Positions 1 through 12,724 of a stretch of 64,000 bases of DNA are shown here, one piece after another. The stretch lies in contig BSYQ01000001.1 of assembly GCA_030272585.1 (NCBI GenBank), positions 1,798,001 through 1,862,000 on the forward strand, written 5' to 3'. This stretch comes from Bryopsis sp. KO-2023. Its lineage: Eukaryota; Chlorophyta; Ulvophyceae; Bryopsidales; Bryopsidaceae. The notes beneath the pieces were generated by a model that was not told the DNA's origin, searched no databases, and was given only the letters and a program-made list of their open reading frames with translations. The translations under genes were made by a program, and so were the position numbers. The first letter of the stretch is position 1. Each line of letters starts with the position of its first letter.

Positions 1-1611
1 ATTAATAATTAAATGTGCTTCTATTTTTAGGAGGTATTCGCCTCCTTTTATTGTTGTTGAATTTCCTGCTTCTTTGCAGTTCTGTAAAAGCTCTTCCCCT
101 CAGCATGAGAACAGTCTAATCAACCATCAAACTTTTATAGACTTCCTGGCAAGGGTGTCTCTCAGCACATCTCTGATAAACTAGAACTGATTTGTCTGCT
201 TTAAAGTGAAAGCCCAATCACCCGAACGATGCAGGAGTTAATAAACGGGAGTTAGCGGTGCAAACAGATGTAATTGATGTTTGTTTGTTTGTTTGCAAAC
301 AGATGTGGGAGTGGTGTGGTGATGCATGTAGAAAGTAGTGCATGTAAAGAGCAGGATGGGCTTACAACACTCGATTCATCAATCGATGAAAGATATCTTT
401 TTGTCGCAACTTTTGGCCCCCTGGATTTTTCCCAATCATCACTCACTCACTCACTCCCAGGGGGATATGTGTACATACAACAATACATATCAGAAGTAAA
501 ACTCATGGATCAGTCCAAGAAAATTTTTCAAAAATTCTATAATTGTTTTCGATTATAGAACTAAAAACGTTCACCCCCCTGCCAAATGAAATGCTTCGTT
601 CAATGCAGCTCCAAAAAACCATTAAAAAAACACAAACGTCTGCACCGATCACCAAAACGACTGCCGATCTGGGCTTGGATCCCAAAAAAAGACACCGATC
701 ACCATTCACTAATCTTCCTCCCCCCAGATACAAGAAATTGTACTTTTCCGGGAAACAATCCCAAATCCCATGAAACAGAACGGCTGGTAGTCGTCCTGTA
801 CTGTGAGAAAATACACCCTTCCAAAAACCCAGATTCTGGGGTGGTGATCAAAACCATCAAAACCAACAAAACACTTCATTCTTTCCATATGTAACTCCCC
901 CCCCCCCCCCCCCCACCCCTTGCAATAAACAACAGACTTTGTCCTTTATGCCACGTGGAAAGCAAAAAAGATCACCCCTGGCAGATTAAAAAACCACGCA
1001 CACACAAATGGAATTTCATTGAAACACCACGAAAGTCCAAATACATTTCTTGTTCTTGTGGGGTTGTTTTTTTTTCCTTTTTTTTCTTTTTCCCTTCTCT
1101 ATCCCAATCTACCCCCCTACTACCCCAGAAAAAAAATTGGATTACGCCATGCATAAAAGAAATAAAAAAAGTTACGCACACGCTTCTTTTTGAAAGCACC
1201 AAAAAGTATATACACAAAATAACACGAACAAGCCCCGTGATGAAGAAAAGCGATGAAGAAAGTGACAATATTGCCTCTTTGCCCTTTCCTCCATTACTAA
1301 GTACATGCATAACACCCCCTCCCTCCAATTTCTTTTCCCCATTTTCCCCTTTACATTTCTCATTTCGAACTCCAACCCTACTGTGCCATTGCAAAACATA
1401 ACATAAGAAAGAAAAAAAGTCCCCTTGCTCTAAGGGTCGGTGCTGTACTGTTGTTTTTTCTCTTTGCCTTTTCCCCTAAATTTTGTAAATTTCGTTTCTT
1501 TCCTGTTAAAAGGTAGTGCTTCTTTTGTTCCTTTGTCCCCCTTTTTTATTTTCCTTGAACTTCCTCCCCCCCCCCCGGCTTCTTTCTGCTTTTTCCCCTC
1601 ATGAGCAGTTT
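1..1611. other. Intergenic, no gene seen; 3' flank of synaptotagmin
   Basis: I see no convincing gene here. The open frames overlap on both strands and consist of low-complexity translation. The stretch holds a short TTTG repeat near 276-296, a long C run near 897-914 and several T/C-rich tracts. Its right end is the 3' flank of the minus-strand synaptotagmin gene, so part of it is probably 3' UTR. Confidence 0.6.
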
Positions 1612-4600
1612 TTACAATACATCCCTCATATCTGGGAAAGGAATGAATTGCATGTGCAACTCGATTTCCCCATGCTCCGTTTCCTCTAATTTAAACCAAC
1701 CCTTCATCACCCCCTTGTGACCTTGCGAGTCTGTCGATTTCGCGATGTCCGAAATGGGCAAGTACAGCTCCCCCATGAAATCGTCCGATTGGGGGCCGTA
1801 ATCCTTGTCGAAAACTTTGATCTTCAGCTCTTCGTCTGTGTTTACGTTCCACCATTCGTAGGTGAGGTGGAATTCCGGGTTCAAGTTTTGCTTCGAAACG
1901 TAGGTTTGATGTCCTTCGGACTTGATCTTGAGTTTGATGTATGGGTCGGACGTTCCGCTGGCATCTTTTGCAACCAAGTTTCGACATCGCAGAAGCTGCA
2001 GGAGGAATCAAGCAAATTACTCATCCCGACATGAACCCCCCCATTTTCCCCACCCACACCCCCAGATACATCGATGCTGATTCTGTCTTTCCGACAAAAC
2101 ATGTGCCATTGGTCGAGTGGAAATGTAACATTTGCTCGCTCAAAGCGACCCCCACAAAACTTTGAAAACTGGACATGCACACTCCGGGAAAGAAAAAAAG
2201 AAGCGAAAACAGAAACAAAAGACATGTCTTTCCGAACCTTGACGATCACTGCCCCGAACATCGCGGAAGAAGGCTTCAGCGACGCAAACGGCTGGTAGAT
2301 TGTCCTTAGCCTGATTTGCCCGCAGCCAGATCCCGGCCCGAGGTCACCAGCCCACTCCCCCATCCCCAAGTCATACCATTCATCCACGACAGTGCCAGGA
2401 TGTCTCGAAATCTGTTGAATGGGCACCTGAGCTCTCCCCAGTAACTCCTCCGCCCCAACAGATTCCTTGATGTTCTTGATCACATTGAACCCCTTGACCA
2501 AGCTCCGAGCGTTGAACATGTCGATATCATACACATTCACTCTGAAGAACTGCGATCGAGGCTCCTGGACGAACAGATACTTCGGCTCTTCGTCCCATTT
2601 GGGGTTCAAATTCTGTTTGATGACCTTGGATTTGAACCTGCGCTTGGCTTCAGTGAAAACCTCGACCACGGGATCGCTGGAGCCTCCCATATCGGCAGCG
2701 GGCAGATCTTTTGCCTCCACGATTTTGACCATCAAGAGTCCAACCGAACGGAGTTCTAAATGATCGAGCGGACCAGTGTCCTCTTCATACTGCAAAGCGT
2801 CGAAAACAAAACTTGAATTCAGCGAACATGCAAGGGAAAAGAATCCTGTCAGGGTGCTCGCAAGGAGGTCAAATACGAGAAACCTCCGAATTCGTGTTTT
2901 AACGTTCGAGAAGATGCTATTTGTCAGAACCAACGCTTTCCAGCATTTTGAAACTGTGAAGGCATCCAAAAAAAATCACCAACCGACCGACGTACTCCAA
3001 CTGGCTAAAACATCGATGTTTTGTTTTTAAAAGAGAGTCTTCCCCTGCAGCCCTCACCATGATTGGCACAACGTATCTCTGTGGCCACACGAGCATATTC
3101 ACGAGCGTATCGTTGATGAAAGGATACAATGCCTTTTTCACGGTGTTCCCGATCGCACTCCCACCCAGAGCTTTCCCGACATCGATTTTGAACTTCATCA
3201 TCGGAGGTTTGACCAAAGACACGACCACAGCCCCGAAGCAGGGGGGCGTCGGAAGAAACGGCTTGAACATAATTCTGACTGTTCCGACCACACTGATCTG
3301 ACTGATGGTCGGGGCCATACGAGTCACATCCCTGAAAATCAAACACCAAAAATTAAATCAAATTGCGAGAATTTTTGTCATTTTTTGGAATTTATTTAAA
3401 CTCCCAAGACCTTGTACACCAGGTCCAGTTTTGGGAGATTGAGCGGGATCAGATCTAAGGGGTAGAATGTAATTTCATTTTTGGGAAATCAGCAGTGATG
3501 GAAAAAATCATCACCGAAAATGGTGGTTTTTTAAATCTTTCAAATCTTAAAATGAATTGTCGAAAAAATTCTAATAAATTCCAGATATATTTCGACTCAT
3601 ACCAAAAAAAAAAGGAATATGAATTTCCTGCAGATTTCTTCCTGGTTTCTATCTTTGGGGCAAATGTTTGTTCTTTTTATTGTTCACACCCCCCTAAAAA
3701 AAAAACATTTTAAAAAAGATGAAAAGTGAAGAAACAAATCTCAAGCAAACATAACAATTTGAAATGTGGCCTCAAGCAATCATTCCAAGACAAAAAATAA
3801 AAAAGAGTACAAAAAAAATGCCAAAAAAAAAAAGTAAAAAAAGTAAAACATACCCAGGGAGGTTTGGCTCGATTGATAGTGTGATGTTTGAATCACCACA
3901 CCATCTCAAATCCACGTTCATGATAACCTCATCAGCTGCCTCCTCAACGTGCACCCCTAGTTCATTTTTTCAAAACCCAAAAGGATTATATTACTAAGTT
4001 TATAAGTTGTGGTCGATCAGCGCCACATTTTATCATTTCTTGTTTCCTCCATATCACTCCATTGGAAAAAAGAAGCGACCAAAAAATATTAAAAATACAA
4101 AAAAAATACAATAGTCAATCTCATTCTTCATTATAAAAAAAAGGAGATGAAAGAAGACTGAAGCACTCCATACCTTCAACTCGAAATGGCACATCTCCAA
4201 AGGTCAGCTTTTTGAAGCCAATGAATTTGAAAATAGGAGGCCGCACGTCTTCCATTACAGGCTCAACCAGATCCTGCAAAAACACCCAAACACCATGAAC
4301 TCCAGCATGCATACGCATGTATATAAAACCCCCTCCCAAAAAAAAAAAATAAAAAATAAAAAAAAATAAAAGAAAAAAATTACACCATTCCCCTCATGTT
4401 GTATGTTTGCACCAGTGGGATTCCTTATAATAATATTCAAATTCAAGCACAGATATTTTCCCTTACCTTGATGTGTTCACAAATAGCTTTGTCATAGAAT
4501 GGCCACATTTGGCTCAGTATCTTGTTCAACCACTGGTTAAAAACAAAAAAATAACAACATTCAGACGATGTTCTGGCAAACCAGGGCCGATTCCAGTCAT

Positions 4601-5627
4601 TTGAACAGCTTGGTATTTCAACATTGAAAAGAAAAACCTTCTTGTAAAGTGGATGAAATTTGCACATGTTTTGACCCATCGATATTGCAATGCAACCATA
4701 TATCCTCATGCATCTGTATCGTTGCAGAATAGGGCATCCATTGAAAAAGTCTATCGTAGAAGTTGTTCGAGAGAACTATATTTGTTCACACACATAAGTT
4801 TCATGATTGGATTGAATGTTCTGAAAGACACAAAAGAATCCTCTGAGGAGCAATAAAAAGTGAAAGAAAATTCACACCTCCACTTTGTCTTTCTCACGAT
4901 AACTCAGCCAGGTGGGCGGGTCGCCCATCAGCGCAGCGAGCCCCTTGACGCCTGGATTCAGGCGAAGCTACACCCAAAACGAACGGGGATCTCAACAAAG
5001 AAGGAGTTTGAAATGGCGCAGGTTGAAAGTCGTCGGGGTGCGACTCTTATTGAGCTACTGCCAAGGAATTGCGCGCACCATTTCACCAATCGCTTGCTTC
5101 TCGCTTCTATTTTTGAAGTAGAACACCACTGTGCATAATCCCCCAACGAATCCTGCACCGATGAACGTCGACAGTTCCCAGAACCCAGGTGTCAGCAATT
5201 TGATGAGAATCATGCACAGGACGACACCCACGCCTGCGAGACCGTGCAGAATCTGTTCTGCGTGCACGTGATACTTCGCAGGCTCGAGATTGTCCGCCTC
5301 CCTCTCCTCGGCCACTTCGGGTTTTTCTTTGGGAACGTCGTCCATTTCGGGCTCCGCTTCTACGAACGGCGATTCCTTGACAGGGAGCGGTGATTCTGCA
5401 GCCTTCATCTCCGGCGCCGGGTCCGGGACCGGCCCGGCGAACGCCTTTAGTTCGTGTGACGCAGGTGTGACAACGTCCGAGCCCCGTACGGGTGCGCGCG
5501 CACCGTTTGTAAGCGAAGTGACACTGGTCTCACAAACCGGACCCACTGGGGTCCCTGGAGGACCGACTGACTCGCTCGACGGCTTCTTCTTCTTCCTCGA
5601 AAATAGTCTCTTCCTTAAGGAGGGCAT
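1612..5627 (-). CDS. Plant-type synaptotagmin / extended synaptotagmin (TM-SMP-C2-C2)
   Basis: Eight exons chain in frame to about 705 residues: 5627-5079, 4967-4878, 4532-4467, 4273-4174, 3956-3854, 3331-3058, 2789-2238 and 1995-1612. The order is a basic, Pro/Ser/Glu-rich N terminus, a hydrophobic hairpin (about residues 110-155), an SMP lipid-transfer domain starting at 'WLNKILSQMWPFYDKAI', and two C2 domains. The second C2 has the Ca2+-binding type acidic loops ('AKDASGTSDPYI', 'FDKDYGPQSDDFMG'). The first has an acidic loop 1 ('DMGGSSDP') but an enlarged loop 3. Family knowledge: such proteins tether ER to plasma membrane and move lipids at contact sites. The start is the ATG opening 'MPSLRKRLFSRKKKK'; an upstream in-frame ATG at 5699 exists. 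The exon 1 donor GTGCGC is weak but keeps the phase. The start faces AAE19 about 200 bp away. Confidence 0.9.
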
Positions 5628-5826
5628 GGTAGCAGCAGCAGCGAACAAAAAGTTCACAGGTCGCGAGAAAAAACCAAAGTGACTTTTGTCACGAGCCACG
5701 TCCTATTGATTACGTGCTTTTCCGACGTGGCCTGTCCAATGCATCGGCAGCTACGGCTAGGGTTGATGTGGGTTTCGCTTCTGCGAGTTCGGTTGGTGAC
5801 GCGACCGATCGACTTGGCGAAAGAGC
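5628..5826. promoter_or_regulatory. Shared upstream region of divergent synaptotagmin and AAE19 genes
   Basis: About 200 bp separates the chosen start of the minus-strand synaptotagmin gene from the plus-strand start of the acyl-activating enzyme. Both 5' UTRs and any promoter elements must lie here or inside the neighbouring genes. I see no clear TATA box. Calling it a bidirectional promoter is inference from position alone. Confidence 0.45.
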
Positions 5827-8800
5827 ATGGGTAGGGAGCTCTGGGACCTGGTGACCTCCGCCAACGCAAGAGGAGGGGGCACAAAGATCTGCGTCGCTTC
5901 ACTTGGGGAAGGCGGCTCTGTGACCTTCAGGGAATACGCATTCGAGACCCTTGTTCACAAGGTGGATTTGCCGGACATGGCTTACGCAAACGGCGACCCA
6001 TCAACTTTCCGATTCGTGGCGGAAGATAGAGGGGCCATTCATTAGATTTCGTTTCCGCAGGTGTCCGCGCTCTCTTCCGCGATCGACGCAGTGAAGCCTG
6101 TTGCTTCCGACGAGACCCCAAGAGTTGCGGTGCTGATAGAGCGCTCCTTTGAATACGTCGTCGCAGTTTTGGCTGCTGTCAAGTCAGGGTAAGCAACAGG
6201 CATTGTTCTTGGTGATTGAATGACTGCGCGACATCAACCACGTTAGTGATGGCTGGAGGCGCGCACTTCCAGGTGCGCCTTCGTTCCAGTTGACTGCAGC
6301 TGGCCCAGCAGCCGTCTATCTCATGTATGCGCGGCGGTCGAAGCATGTGCAGCCATCGTAACTTCAAGAACAAATTCTGCTGGGATCGATTCATTCCGAC
6401 ACATCTCAACTATCCTGGACGCCGATGCCCTCGAGCAAGGTCTCCGCGGCAGAAAGCACGTTCGCCGCCGCAAGCGCAGGAACCGGAATGCTCCTCCACA
6501 TTGCTACGTTATGTATACATCGGGGTCCTCTGGGGTTTCGAAGGGGGTTCTGGGGACAGCTGACGGCCTCATCAATCGTTACCGCTGGATGCAAAGTATC
6601 CACCCCTTTCGAGAAGACGACTTTGTTGCGTTCACCACTTCAACTTGTTTCGTCGACAGTCTTTGGCAGATGTTTGCCCCTCTGTTCTCAGGCACGAATA
6701 TGTTGATCGTACCTGACCAAATTTTACACCAGCCAGAGACCTTCGCCCAGCTCGTTCAAGACGTCGCAGTGACGCACCTGGTACGAAACTGTTCTCCTGT
6801 GTTTGTGGTGGTTCGGTGGAGTGGTTTTCTTATTAGATCGTGTGCTCACACGGACTTCAACAATATATTCGGTTCAGGTCGGCGTTCCCTCCCTTCTGCG
6901 GTATTGGAAAGATAGTTTGAGCCAACGCCAACAGAGTTTAAAGCTACGCCTTATAGTTTCCAGCGGTGACTTCCTCCCCCAGGCGCTGTCGGATGGGTTG
7001 CTTGCTTGCCTTCCAGCTGATGGCGAGCTACTGAATCTATATGGTGGGAAGTGTGAGCTGGTAACCGAACCACCTTCGCATCCTCACCCCTTCCAGTTTG
7101 TGGTGAAACCTTTGTTTGTGTGAATGCGTGGAAAGGGTGCACAGAAGTGTCAGCGGATTGCACGTTTCATAGTGTGAAACCGCCGCTTGATGGAGAACAT
7201 CGCGCCTTGTCCACAGTAGCGGCAGGGATACCCATATCCAACACTATCGTAGCTGTTGTTCGTCACCACAGCCAATCCGCACTCTCAGGAGATCAGAATG
7301 TGGCGTTGTTTCAACCCGTTGAAAGAGACTGCGAAGGAGAAATTTGGGTGGGGGGAAGAGGACTTGCGACGGGATACCTGGGCAGGTGCACCTCTTTGTC
7401 CACATCAGCATTCGTGACGATCAGCAAATCTGAAGTTATCGGTGCACTGGACCAGGAATTTAGCGTCGTTTTCTCAGACGGCTATGACCTTGAAAGTGAA
7501 GTGCGTTTCTTTCGAACCAAAGATCGTGGAAAAATCTCCAAGCTGGGTGAGCTTTTCGCTGAAGTTACGCTTCCTGCTGACGAAGAGCCTTGGATTTGAG
7601 CTGAGTGGGGAGAACACTGTGTCTCAAATTTATGATCCTGCTTCTGTCGCAGGAGTTTTGTGGGTTCTGGGACGCCTTGACTTCCGTTGCAAGAGAAATG
7701 GCATGTGGATTGATCTTCACGAAATAGAGATGGCTGCTGCAGAGCATCCACACGTCTTGGAGGCGGCGGCGCAATTGTTACCAGCGGATGGAGTTGGCCA
7801 GGAACTACATATCTACGTTATACCAGCCACCCAGTCTGATAAAGCTTCAAGGATTTTTGAGAATGAAGCTGACAGTGTGGAGGCCTGCTTTTCTCATGCA
7901 CTTTTTCTGTGGCTAGGTGAGCGGCTACCTCAACATGCACTACCTAGCAAAGTGTACGTCGTCCAGGATTTCCCCAGGACATCAACAGGTAAGGTACAGA
8001 GAGCTGCACTACAGCCGCCATCGTCGAGCAGCAGTGCACACAGGATGAATAAATCCAATGAAATGCGACAGAGGGTAGCCGAAAGGGAAGGTCCCGAAGC
8101 AAGGGTTTTGACAATATTTCGTGAGGCGCTTCAGCATGTGAAAGTGGAACCGAGCAGCAACTTTTTTCTCCTCGGGGGTACATCCGTCGCAGCTGTAGAG
8201 GTCGCGCACAAATTGTCGCTGGATCCAGCGATGATTCCAGCGTTCCCAACGCCTCGATCTTTGGCAAGAGCAATGGCCGATGGAGAAGGTTTACCGACTC
8301 CGCCCTTGGGACAGCTCGGACGTAGCTCTGCATCCCGCATGCATGAATTGGAGATTCACTGCAAAGCGTCGGAACGCGAACAAACGTGTTGGAGTATAAT
8401 TCGACGAGTTTGCAGTATGGAAACGCAGTCTACAAAGGACGGTGTGAATGAACCAAGCGAGAAGAGGCCGAGGATAGGGGTCCAGGGGAATTCGACACTG
8501 ATTTTGGAGACGGTGCTTGCGAGAAAACCAGCCGGGCGCCCTGATAACACACGTGCAAAAGTTCCGTCTGTGACAGGTTACCTCGCGAACTGGAAAGAAG
8601 GAAAATACGTTGAATGCCACGCAGCATGCAGTTCAAACCGTATATTGATCATGAAAAAAGATGGCCAGACAAGGTGGGAGAGAGTTGATCAGCTGCCAAG
8701 TGCAGCCGATCCCAGACCTGCACAAAGGGAAAGTTCGAAAAACTTCGTGGAGCTTTGGTCGTCCAAGTTGTCTCAGTGTGTTGATGCATCTCCTGCGCTT

Positions 8801-9997
8801 GTACTCTTTCTGGAAACACGGACCGCATACTCCAGGGAAGGCCTGGCAATTGGATGCTGTCATGGGGGTGCAGTGGGTTGCTTTGACCTCTTCGATGGAT
8901 CTGACGTTTGGTCCACACAATTGGATGGCAGAGCTGATGCAGGCCTCGCCGTTACTGGCGACTTATTATTCGTCGTGGTGGCGTCCGTCGACCGTGTGCT
9001 TTTTCTTCGTTTAGTCGATGGCGGCTCTATATTCAGTGTAAATGCAGGAGGCGTCGTTAATTCCGCTCCTGTCGTGGACCCATGGCAGGGCCTCGTTTGG
9101 TGTACCTCCCACGGCAAGCAGATCATCGCCGCCACCCCTGAGAATGTCTCCGTCAGGTCGGAGTCCATTTGGAACGCATATTTGCCAGAGGAAGAAGTCA
9201 TTGAAGGTGGAATCTGACGCAAATGTCCATCCTTCCTGCAGGTTTACCACTGAGTCCCCCATCTCAGCCTCGGTTTGCTTCGACGAAAGCCGGAAAAGGG
9301 TGTACGCCGGATGTTTGGATGGGAAAGTCATAGCGTTGGAGGTGTCCAGTGCGCGAACAAACACTGGTGTTACAGTTGCGTGGACCTTCGATTGTGATGG
9401 ACCAATCTTTGGGTCGGCTGATGTGGACCCCATCTCAGGCTTGGTGGTGGTTGCGACAGTTAAGGGCAGTGTTTACGCGCTTTCCTCCCAAGGCAAGTCT
9501 AAGCCAACAGTGAGTTGGTTTTCACGTACACGCATTATCTTCCGACAGAGCCAGGACTCCCTACTTGCAACAATTCGTTCGCATTCCGTGCAGGTCGCTC
9601 CGTCTGGTCGCTGAAGGCAGAGGCTCCAGTTTTCGCACCGGCTGTGTTGCTTCATGACCACGTTTTTGTGACATCCCAGACTGGCGCATTGCTGCTGATA
9701 AAACTACACACAGGGGATATCGTGTGCCGTATTGAAGCTCACACCGTGCCTATTTCCAGGCCACCCGTTTTTTTGGCGAGCAAGGCTGCGGGGTCGGGTA
9801 TCGAGTGCGTGATTCTGTTGTGTTCAACGGGCGGGTTGTTGACGGCACTCGCGCTAGGTGGTCAGGATTCCGTCAGTGTTTCCATTCTTGCATCGAGCCG
9901 ACTCGAGTATGAAGTGTTTTCTGGCCTGCTGGCGCTCAGAGGTTTCGCTGTATTCGGATCAAGGGGCGACCGCCTCCATTGCATAGAACTGGTTTAG
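5827..9997 (+). CDS. AAE19: AAE19/AASDH-type acyl-activating enzyme with carrier domain and PQQ-like propeller
   Basis: Eight exons give about 1168 residues in phase: 5827-5961, 6061-6188, 6273-6780, 6878-7043, 7136-7546, 7653-9156, 9242-9492 and 9594-9997. The adenylation domain shows the P-loop 'YTSGSSGVSKGV', 'LYGCTE' (formed across a splice), 'FRTKDRG', 'GRLDFRCKRNGMWIDLHEIE' and the catalytic-Lys motif 'PRTSTGKVQRAAL'. A carrier domain follows with 'FFLLGGTS', whose Ser would take phosphopantetheine. The C-terminal third is a run of beta-propeller repeats of the PQQ-dehydrogenase type ('VYAGCLDGKVIAL', 'VTSQTGALLLIKL'). This order matches animal AASDH (beta-alanine-activating enzyme) and Arabidopsis AAE19; the substrate here is unknown. 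The intron at 9493-9593 appears to be GC-AG. The exon 6 donor (AG, then GTCGGAG) is weak. The A-domain motif usually written TGD reads TKD. Confidence 0.88.
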
Positions 9998-10707
9998 ACT
10001 CCTGCTTCGCCGCCCTGTGACTCGAAACGAGCGACACTCTTTTTCACTTTTCAGTAATGCTTTCCAAGATCACCCCAACAAGAAACAGTCCATCCCACCT
10101 CCAATTTCCACCTCACCTCAACAATGCATCATAGAACTGGACGGAGGGAAGCCTACCAACCCCTGACACACGTCTTGACGAATGTCCCTCGTGTGATGTG
10201 CCACATCGGGTGCTGATGGAAGCCCATGCATTCTACGGAATTCTTTTGGGGAAGAAAAAAGAACTCGCGCGGGTTGACCAACCGTTGGCTTATTTTGCCG
10301 ACTGAGTTTGTATTTAACACTCGGAACATAAAGGTAGTACTTCGCTGCTCTTCACGGCGCCAGCCTGCAGGGACCACAGCAACGCCACGTGTGCTGGGAC
10401 AAAAAAATCCCCTTCAAACTTTCCTGCGGAGTTTTACCTGGAATTGAGTGAGGGCTTGCGTCACGAATCGAACCGTCAGGGATTGCCGAAGATAAATTCG
10501 TTCCGAACAAGGGCGAGCGAGCGGTCCGTTGTTTTGCCAAGCTACCCCGCTTCATTTTCGAGCTGTATTCTACCTTTTTTTCTTCCATTTTCGTTGGCTC
10601 CACGAGTCCAAGAGGCTTGGAGCCGGGACTGTACCGCCAGTGAGGTCGGAAGGCATCCGTGGGGTAATCGCCCTCACCAGCTTTACTGGCAGGGGGGGTG
10701 GAAAGAA
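9998..10707. other. Spacer between AAE19 and the LysM gene
   Basis: About 700 bp between two genes on the same strand. It must contain the AAE19 3' end and the 5' leader of the LysM gene. An open frame begins at 10444 in frame with the LysM start, so a longer N terminus is possible, but its residues show no recognisable domain. Confidence 0.4.
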
Positions 10708-12724
10708 ATGGCGAACAATGAGGAGATTCAAGCGGAGGTGGAGGAGGACTCCCGAGAGGCAGACCTCTCTTCCGAATGCTCGACCAGCCTTTCCCCAAGA
10801 GCTGATGTTGCTTTCCACAAGGTGATTCTTTATTCACCTCCATAGTTTGAAAACAAAAAACTGACCAAACAACCAAAAAAAAACACTGCTTGAATAACAG
10901 CTTGAAATTTAGTGTTGGAAGCGAAAGGCTGGATTCCCTACTCCCCGTAACTAATGAAAGAAAGATGAGGGTTTTTTTTGGGGGGGATTCACGTTGTGTT
11001 TCTGTTTGATTGGAGCAGGTATCAAAACATGACACCCTCGCTGGCCTAGCAATCAAGTATGGAGTCACGGTGAGGATGTAGTTTCTAAAGAAAGTTTAAA
11101 AGATAGCTTATCAAGCTTTTTTTAATATATACATATTTGCAACTGCTAGCACAGGAATCTCCTTTCAAGGAGACCTGGGAAACCTGGGAAAGCACTGACA
11201 TTAGACGCAAATTTACCCGCATAATTTTGTTTCAAATGCACATTTTTATGTTGAAAAATATGGTTTTTTTATATCTTTGTATGGGTTGTCCTTCCCCCCT
11301 TGGTTATAATGGAGCCCTTGAAATCTGGAAAGTCGAGTTAATGCAGGACTGTGTCTGTGGCTAATTTTTATTTTTTCTGTTTCTAGGTTTTTGATATCAA
11401 GAAAGCGAATGGCTTGCTTTCTGATGTAGCAATGTTTGGAAGGGAAACATTAATTATTCCTTCGCAACAATCCTCAAAAGACGAATCGAGTGACAGGTAT
11501 TTGCTGATTCACCTTCTCATCGACAAAAGAAAAAAAATTGAGAACCCTAATTCCCATCAGAAAAAAGAGGTTGACCCTATTTAAAGAAAAGACAAAAAAA
11601 AACAAAGCACGTAGACGTAGGAAAGTGATGTCGAGAAGTAACTAAATTTCTGTATCTCTGGTCAAAAGGCGAAGGCAATTAATGCTTGAGATTTCTGAAG
11701 CATTCACGTATGACCACAACCTGATTTTACTTTTCACAAAAAAAAACTTAGATGTGAAACCAATAAAAAATACAAATATAATGAAAAAAAATCTACTCTG
11801 AAAAAAAATTAGCACTGGTGTCCATTTCAACTCTCCACATACCAAAAATAGGGATTGTTTGGGAAAATAGAAAAAAAGTTTTTTTTTTTTTTTTGGGGGG
11901 GGGTATTTTCCTTTACCCAGATTAGGGAATTGATGTACAGAACGCAACTGTGTCAACGCTCTGGTGAACAAGGTGTTTCTGGATGTAGAGAAGCGCTCGC
12001 ACGGTTTGTGGGGAACCTGGGGAAAAAGAAAATCGAGGGCGGCTGGACCTCGAACACACATCTACCACTGGCAGGTCCTTCTTCTTCCACCGAGCCGCTC
12101 GGTGCCCAGGCCAACAGTGGTGAGTATCTCCCCGCTTGGCTTATGGATTATCCCCCCCGGATCTGACCCCCAGTCAGACACATGGGTTCATGCTGTTGAT
12201 CGCTGTCTGATTTGCGGCTGCCAGGGTTTCTCTCTGTCCTGCACGAATCCAAGCCACGGCAAGAAATCGAACTTCGTGAACATGTTGGCTATGCGGGAAG
12301 TCAATCTGGGGTCGAAGACAGTCTGCTCCCCGAAAGGGTCAGACGACGAAAACGAGACGAAGGCACTGGGGAAGTGTATGGACGCGGTCAAGAAATCCCT
12401 TATGGTCCAGCCGACATCGGACGCCCACCCGCTGGCCCCAGTCGATCGAAGGAGTTCGCCCCCCTCGGACCATCGTCTGCTCCCAACAATGGCGATGGTT
12501 ACTTTTTCGGATTCTTCAAGGGACTGAGTTCATCCTCCCAGGGAGAATCGTTGTTCGAAAAGATCAAACGTGTAGCGAATTCACCGGCGCTGGCCGCCCC
12601 TGCTGGGGGTTTCTCTATAGCAGGGTCCATGACGAGGCCAGGCTCGGAATTGGGCTCTATTAGACAGAGTTCATTTTCAAGCGTGGGGAGTGGAGCCCCG
12701 AAGGCTTGCCCGAAAACTGACTGA
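10708..12724 (+). CDS. Intracellular-type LysM-domain protein
   Basis: Five exons close in phase to about 317 residues: 10708-10821, 11019-11069, 11387-11496, 11941-12119 and 12225-12724. One LysM domain spans three exons: 'VSKHDTLAGLAIKYGVTV' joined to 'FDIKKANGLLSDVAMFG' and 'RETLIIPSQ'. There is no signal peptide; the N terminus is acidic ('EEIQAEVEEDSREADLSSE'). This resembles plant LysM-only proteins of the At5g08200/At5g23130 type, whose role is poorly known, rather than LysM receptor kinases. The C-terminal half is Ser/Gly/Pro-rich with a small conserved-looking block, 'GESLFEKIKRVANSPALAAP'. The third intron holds a long T-run followed by a G-run just before the acceptor region. Exon 4 rests on phase agreement and is the least certain part. 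Confidence 0.75.

Noticed and set aside
955-1401. Overlapping open frames of about 140 codons on both strands
   Set aside because: Both translate homopolymer-rich DNA, with long Lys, Phe and Ser runs, and have no domain; chance frames in a 3' flank.
5290-5682. Plus-strand 130-codon Ser/Gly-rich frame
   Set aside because: Exact antisense of synaptotagmin exon 1, whose minus-strand frame continues in phase through eight exons.
7386-7424. Possible 39 nt intron in AAE19 (GTGCAC...ATCAG)
   Set aside because: The reading frame is open straight through, 39 is a multiple of three and the size is far below the other introns, so read-through is simpler.
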